Below, in pieces: positions 5,982 to 8,108 of a stretch of DNA of 8,108 nucleotides. The number at the start of each line of letters is the position of its first letter. The stretch's first letter is position 1. The translations under genes were made by a program, and so were the position numbers. The notes below the pieces were generated by a model. It was not told the DNA's origin and did no database searches. It saw only the letters and a program-made list of their open reading frames with translations. The DNA is from Cytophagales bacterium (GTDB lineage: Bacteria; Bacteroidota; Bacteroidia; Cytophagales; Cyclobacteriaceae), in NCBI GenBank assembly GCA_029262955.1, contig JAJCYL010000301.1:1-8108 (forward strand). Direction: 5' to 3'.

Positions 5982-6389
5982 ATGGCTGGATACAGTGGAA
6001 CTCCATTATTTAAAAAATTAGGTATCAAGCAAGGTTTCAAAATTAAAATAGTTAACGCGCCTGATAACTATTTTAATGAATTGGTTCTATTACCCAATGA
6101 CGTTGAGGTTGTTACCGGCAATTCAGACCTTGACTTTGTTCACCTATTTACCAACAAGTTTGAGGAATTAGAAAATGCCCTGGTTCATTACAAACAAGAA
6201 ATTGTCAGTAATGGAATGATTTGGGTTTCCTGGTACAAGAAGGCATCGAAATTGCCAACGGAAATAACAGAGGATATTGTAAGAGATACTGCATTATCGT
6301 TAGGAATGGTTGATGTGAAAGTTTGTGCAGTTGATGAGAATTGGTCGGCACTTAAAGTGGTCATTAGAGTAGAGAATCGTAAAAAATGA
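5982..6389 (+). CDS. DUF3052 family protein
   Basis: The 135-residue cytosolic protein opens with MAGYSGTPLFKKLGIKQGFK (1-20), the characteristic N-terminus of DUF3052. The middle segment DFVHLFTNKFEELENALVHY (51-70) fits a helix after a hydrophobic strand. IWVSWYKKASKLPTEITEDI (80-99) and VRDTALSLGMVDVKVCAVDENWSALK (100-125) complete the family pattern; the ending resembles a small Rossmann-like or methyltransferase-like fold without a cofactor loop. There is no signal peptide or membrane segment. No biochemical role is established to my knowledge. It lies 60 bases after the thioesterase gene, without a clear promoter or terminator in the gap, and its stop overlaps the sirtuin start by 4 bases (ATGA), so the two are probably translated as a pair. 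Confidence 0.88.
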   Translation: MAGYSGTPLFKKLGIKQGFKIKIVNAPDNYFNELVLLPNDVEVVTGNSDLDFVHLFTNKFEELENALVHYKQEIVSNGMIWVSWYKKASKLPTEITEDIVRDTALSLGMVDVKVCAVDENWSALKVVIRVENRKK

Positions 6390-7084
6390 GTAAGAAAAAA
6401 ATCGTTGTACTTACTGGAGCAGGAGTAAGTGCTGAAAGTGGGATACGAACTTTTCGGGATGCTGGGGGCTTGTGGGAAGGCCATGACGTGATGGATGTAG
6501 CCTCTCCAGGAGGTTGGGAAAGAGACATGGAGCTTGTCTTAGATTTCTATAACCAGCGAAGAAAACAAGCACTTACTGCCAAACCAAATGCAGGACATTT
6601 GGCTCTCGCAGATCTCGAAAAGGATTTTGACGTGGTAGTTGTCACGCAAAACGTGGATAGCCTACATGAAGAAGCTGGATCCTCAAATGTCATCCACCTT
6701 CATGGGGAATTGTTCAAGAGTAGAAGCACCTTCGATGAAAATCTGGTGTATGATATAGATGGGTGGGAATTGAATGTAGGGGATTTCTGCGAAAAAGGAC
6801 ATCAATTAAGGCCCCATATCGTCTGGTTTGGTGAAATGGTTCCCATGATGGAGGTAGCAGCAAAGGAAGCTTCGGGGGCCGACATCTTTTTGGTTGTTGG
6901 TACTTCCTTAATAGTATATCCTGCCGCGGGACTGATAGATTATATCGGTAACGATATTCCTAAGTATATAATTGATCCAAATATGCCAGAGATATTTCCT
7001 CGCCCCAATCTGCATCTTTTCGAGGAAAATGGAACCAGCGGAGTTGCCAAAGTAGCTGAGAAATTAAAGGAAGAATACTTGTAA
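6386..7084 (+). CDS. cobB: NAD-dependent protein deacylase, Sir2/CobB family (class III-like)
   Basis: Sirtuins remove acyl groups from lysines using NAD+, giving nicotinamide and O-acyl-ADP-ribose. The 232-residue protein shows the NAD-binding motif GAGVSAESGIRTFRD (11-25), QNVD (88-91), the catalytic His106 in HLHGE (104-108), VWFGE (146-150) and GTSL (172-175). Tyr55 and Arg58 (YNQR) match the Tyr-x-x-Arg pair that lets SIRT5/CobB-type enzymes accept succinyl- or malonyl-lysine. The usual four zinc-binding cysteines are missing: between residues 108 and 147 only Cys135 remains, so this small domain must be held together without structural zinc. I recall similar sequences in other Bacteroidetes. 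Start and DUF3052 stop overlap by 4 bases. The 3' end is 4 bases from the convergent repeat-protein gene, with no visible terminator. Family certain; deacetylase versus desuccinylase is inference. Confidence 0.93.
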   Translation: MSKKKIVVLTGAGVSAESGIRTFRDAGGLWEGHDVMDVASPGGWERDMELVLDFYNQRRKQALTAKPNAGHLALADLEKDFDVVVVTQNVDSLHEEAGSSNVIHLHGELFKSRSTFDENLVYDIDGWELNVGDFCEKGHQLRPHIVWFGEMVPMMEVAAKEASGADIFLVVGTSLIVYPAAGLIDYIGNDIPKYIIDPNMPEIFPRPNLHLFEENGTSGVAKVAEKLKEEYL

Positions 7085-7088
7085 CGTC

Positions 7089-8078
7089 CTAATCAAGTTT
7101 CCTCACACGCCCTTTAATGTCCCCATCGACATTTCGCACCGTTAGGTCACCAGAGCCAGCACTAATCACATGCACATCCTCGGAAACATCATTAATGTAA
7201 ATTCCTCCTGATGTATCAGAAACCGCTATTGATCCAACTACCTTGGTAACAGATATGCCTCCCGACGTGTCTTGGATATCGATTGTACCTTTTATGTCAC
7301 TAATTCTAATTCCACCTGAATTATCATTCACTTCTAGATCTCCAACAAGATTATCAATGAACAGGCCGCCGGAGGTGTCTACAATTTTTGTTTTTCCAGT
7401 CACGTTATCAATTGAAAGCTCTCCGGAATAATCGGTAATATCAATCGTGAATCTTCCATTTGAGCCATTATTAACATCACTGATGGCAATTCCCCCGGAA
7501 TGATCTACTAACCTAAGATCTCCATTTACTCCTTCGATTCGAATGCCCCCAGAGGAGTCCTCTATTGAAAGGTTATTGCTAATATTTTTAATATCTAATG
7601 CGCCCGACCGGTCATTCAGTTCAACATCCAGGTCACGTGGAATATAGATCACAATATTAACTTTTCTGGAGGGAGCTTTAAAGAATCCCCTGGGCTCTCT
7701 CCCGTCGTCTTCATCAAAGCCAAATAAACTGACGAGGAATATCTCATCACCTACTTTTGTCAGAGATAAATTCAAGTGCTCATCAACTGATTCATATGCG
7801 GATGACTTGTTTTTTGCAGCAACTATTATCTCTGCCTCAACTCTCATTTTGTTGTTAGAAGACTGCCTTAAGCGAACCTCACCGGCACCCGTTTCCATAT
7901 TGATCCACTTAGTGCCTACAGTGCTTATAGATAAGTTGACATCTCCCGAAAATGCTTTATAAACCAAGCTCTTGTCTTCGGTTCTTTGTAAATCCAATTC
8001 TTCAATTATCACCTGATTTTGGGCCAATGCCGAAAAAGTTAATGAAAGGGTTAACAAGGTTGTTAATTTGAATTTCAT
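7089..8078 (-). CDS. Exported DUF4097-like beta-solenoid repeat protein
   Basis: The 329-residue protein has a signal peptide (Lys2, Lys4, hydrophobic 5-18, probable cleavage ALA|QNQ after residue 19), so it acts in the periplasm or at the cell surface. Residues 20-140 are a less repetitive N-terminal part. From about 150 to 325 there are nine turns with the pattern L-x-I-x-D-x-SGG-I-x-I-x-x-V-x-G, the look of DUF4097/DUF4098 putative adhesin domains, predicted to form a beta-solenoid. There is no C-terminal anchor or secretion signal that I recognise, and no catalytic motif. Such genes in Bacteroidetes are often found near ECF sigma factor or other regulatory genes; the upstream neighbour lies outside this window. 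The function is unknown; envelope-stress sensing or surface adhesion are guesses. The gene converges on the sirtuin gene with a 4-base gap. Confidence 0.85.
   Translation of the reverse strand: MKFKLTTLLTLSLTFSALAQNQVIIEELDLQRTEDKSLVYKAFSGDVNLSISTVGTKWINMETGAGEVRLRQSSNNKMRVEAEIIVAAKNKSSAYESVDEHLNLSLTKVGDEIFLVSLFGFDEDDGREPRGFFKAPSRKVNIVIYIPRDLDVELNDRSGALDIKNISNNLSIEDSSGGIRIEGVNGDLRLVDHSGGIAISDVNNGSNGRFTIDITDYSGELSIDNVTGKTKIVDTSGGLFIDNLVGDLEVNDNSGGIRISDIKGTIDIQDTSGGISVTKVVGSIAVSDTSGGIYINDVSEDVHVISAGSGDLTVRNVDGDIKGRVRKLD
7121..7640 (-). repeat. Coding tandem repeats, 18-residue (54-base) period
   Basis: The serine of the SG motif falls at residues 158, 176, 194, 218, 236, 254, 272, 290 and 309. 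The steps are therefore 18, 18, 24, 18, 18, 18, 18 and 19 residues. The 24-step contains a 6-residue insertion in the segment NNGSNG (203-208). At the DNA level the copies are strongly diverged, so this is an old, selected protein repeat rather than a recent DNA duplication. Confidence 0.85.
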
Positions 8079-8108
8079 AGTCAGTTCTTTTTGAGCTTGA
8101 CTATTAGA

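Noticed and set aside
6188..6484. Minus-strand ORF of 98 codons across the DUF3052/sirtuin junction
   Set aside because: Spans two well-supported plus-strand genes and has low-complexity Ser/Thr/Phe composition typical of a shadow frame.
7243..7431. Plus-strand ORF with repeated PPE-like segments
   Set aside because: The apparent repeats are simply the antisense of the 18-residue repeats of the exported protein.
1..8108. Defence island, mobile element or CRISPR array
   Set aside because: No transposase, integrase, nuclease or Cas-like protein, no direct repeats with spacers and no abrupt composition change; all genes but two fall in known housekeeping or common families.

Overview
The window looks like ordinary chromosome of a Bacteroidota bacterium, most likely from the Cytophagales-type lineages. 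The reasons are base composition that leans to A+T, an almost complete lack of Shine-Dalgarno sequences, two matches to the Bacteroidetes -7 promoter element TAnnTTTG just before start codons, and gene families typical of that phylum: a secreted Tricorn-like protease, a compact MtaB, a Sir2 protein without the zinc cysteines, and a DUF4097-like repeat protein. I cannot name a genus. There is no insertion sequence, integrase, tRNA, rRNA, CRISPR array or toxin-antitoxin pair.

Region 1 (1-3767, minus strand). The left edge holds the N-terminal 247 codons of a secreted Tricorn-protease homologue. A 291-base gap (742-1032) follows. It ends in an intrinsic terminator that folds well only in the plus-strand RNA, although both neighbouring genes are on the minus strand, so a small plus-strand RNA may lie there. 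To the right is a minus-strand cluster read mtaB > VOC-family protein > threonine/serine dehydratase-like enzyme, with gaps of 46 and 13 bases. Its likely promoter is directly before mtaB.

Region 2 (3865-4365, plus strand). A divergently transcribed gene encodes a short probable lipoprotein of unknown function with a strongly patterned His/Trp/Tyr-rich core.

Region 3 (4480-7084, plus strand). This is a run of four tightly packed genes: mltG (peptidoglycan strand-terminating lytic transglycosylase), a hotdog-fold acyl-CoA thioesterase (1-base overlap), a DUF3052 protein (60-base gap) and a sirtuin deacylase (4-base overlap).

Region 4 (7089-8078, minus strand). A convergent gene, 4 bases from the sirtuin stop, encodes an exported protein whose C-terminal half is a beta-solenoid-like array with a period of exactly 18 residues.

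Most of this is housekeeping: tRNA modification, cell-wall synthesis, amino-acid and acyl metabolism. I found no convincing new multi-gene system. The points most worth a second look are the candidate plus-strand RNA at about 890-1034, the very short or absent leaders of mtaB and mltG, the uncharacterised lipoprotein family, the zinc-less sirtuin coupled to DUF3052, and the regular 18-residue solenoid.
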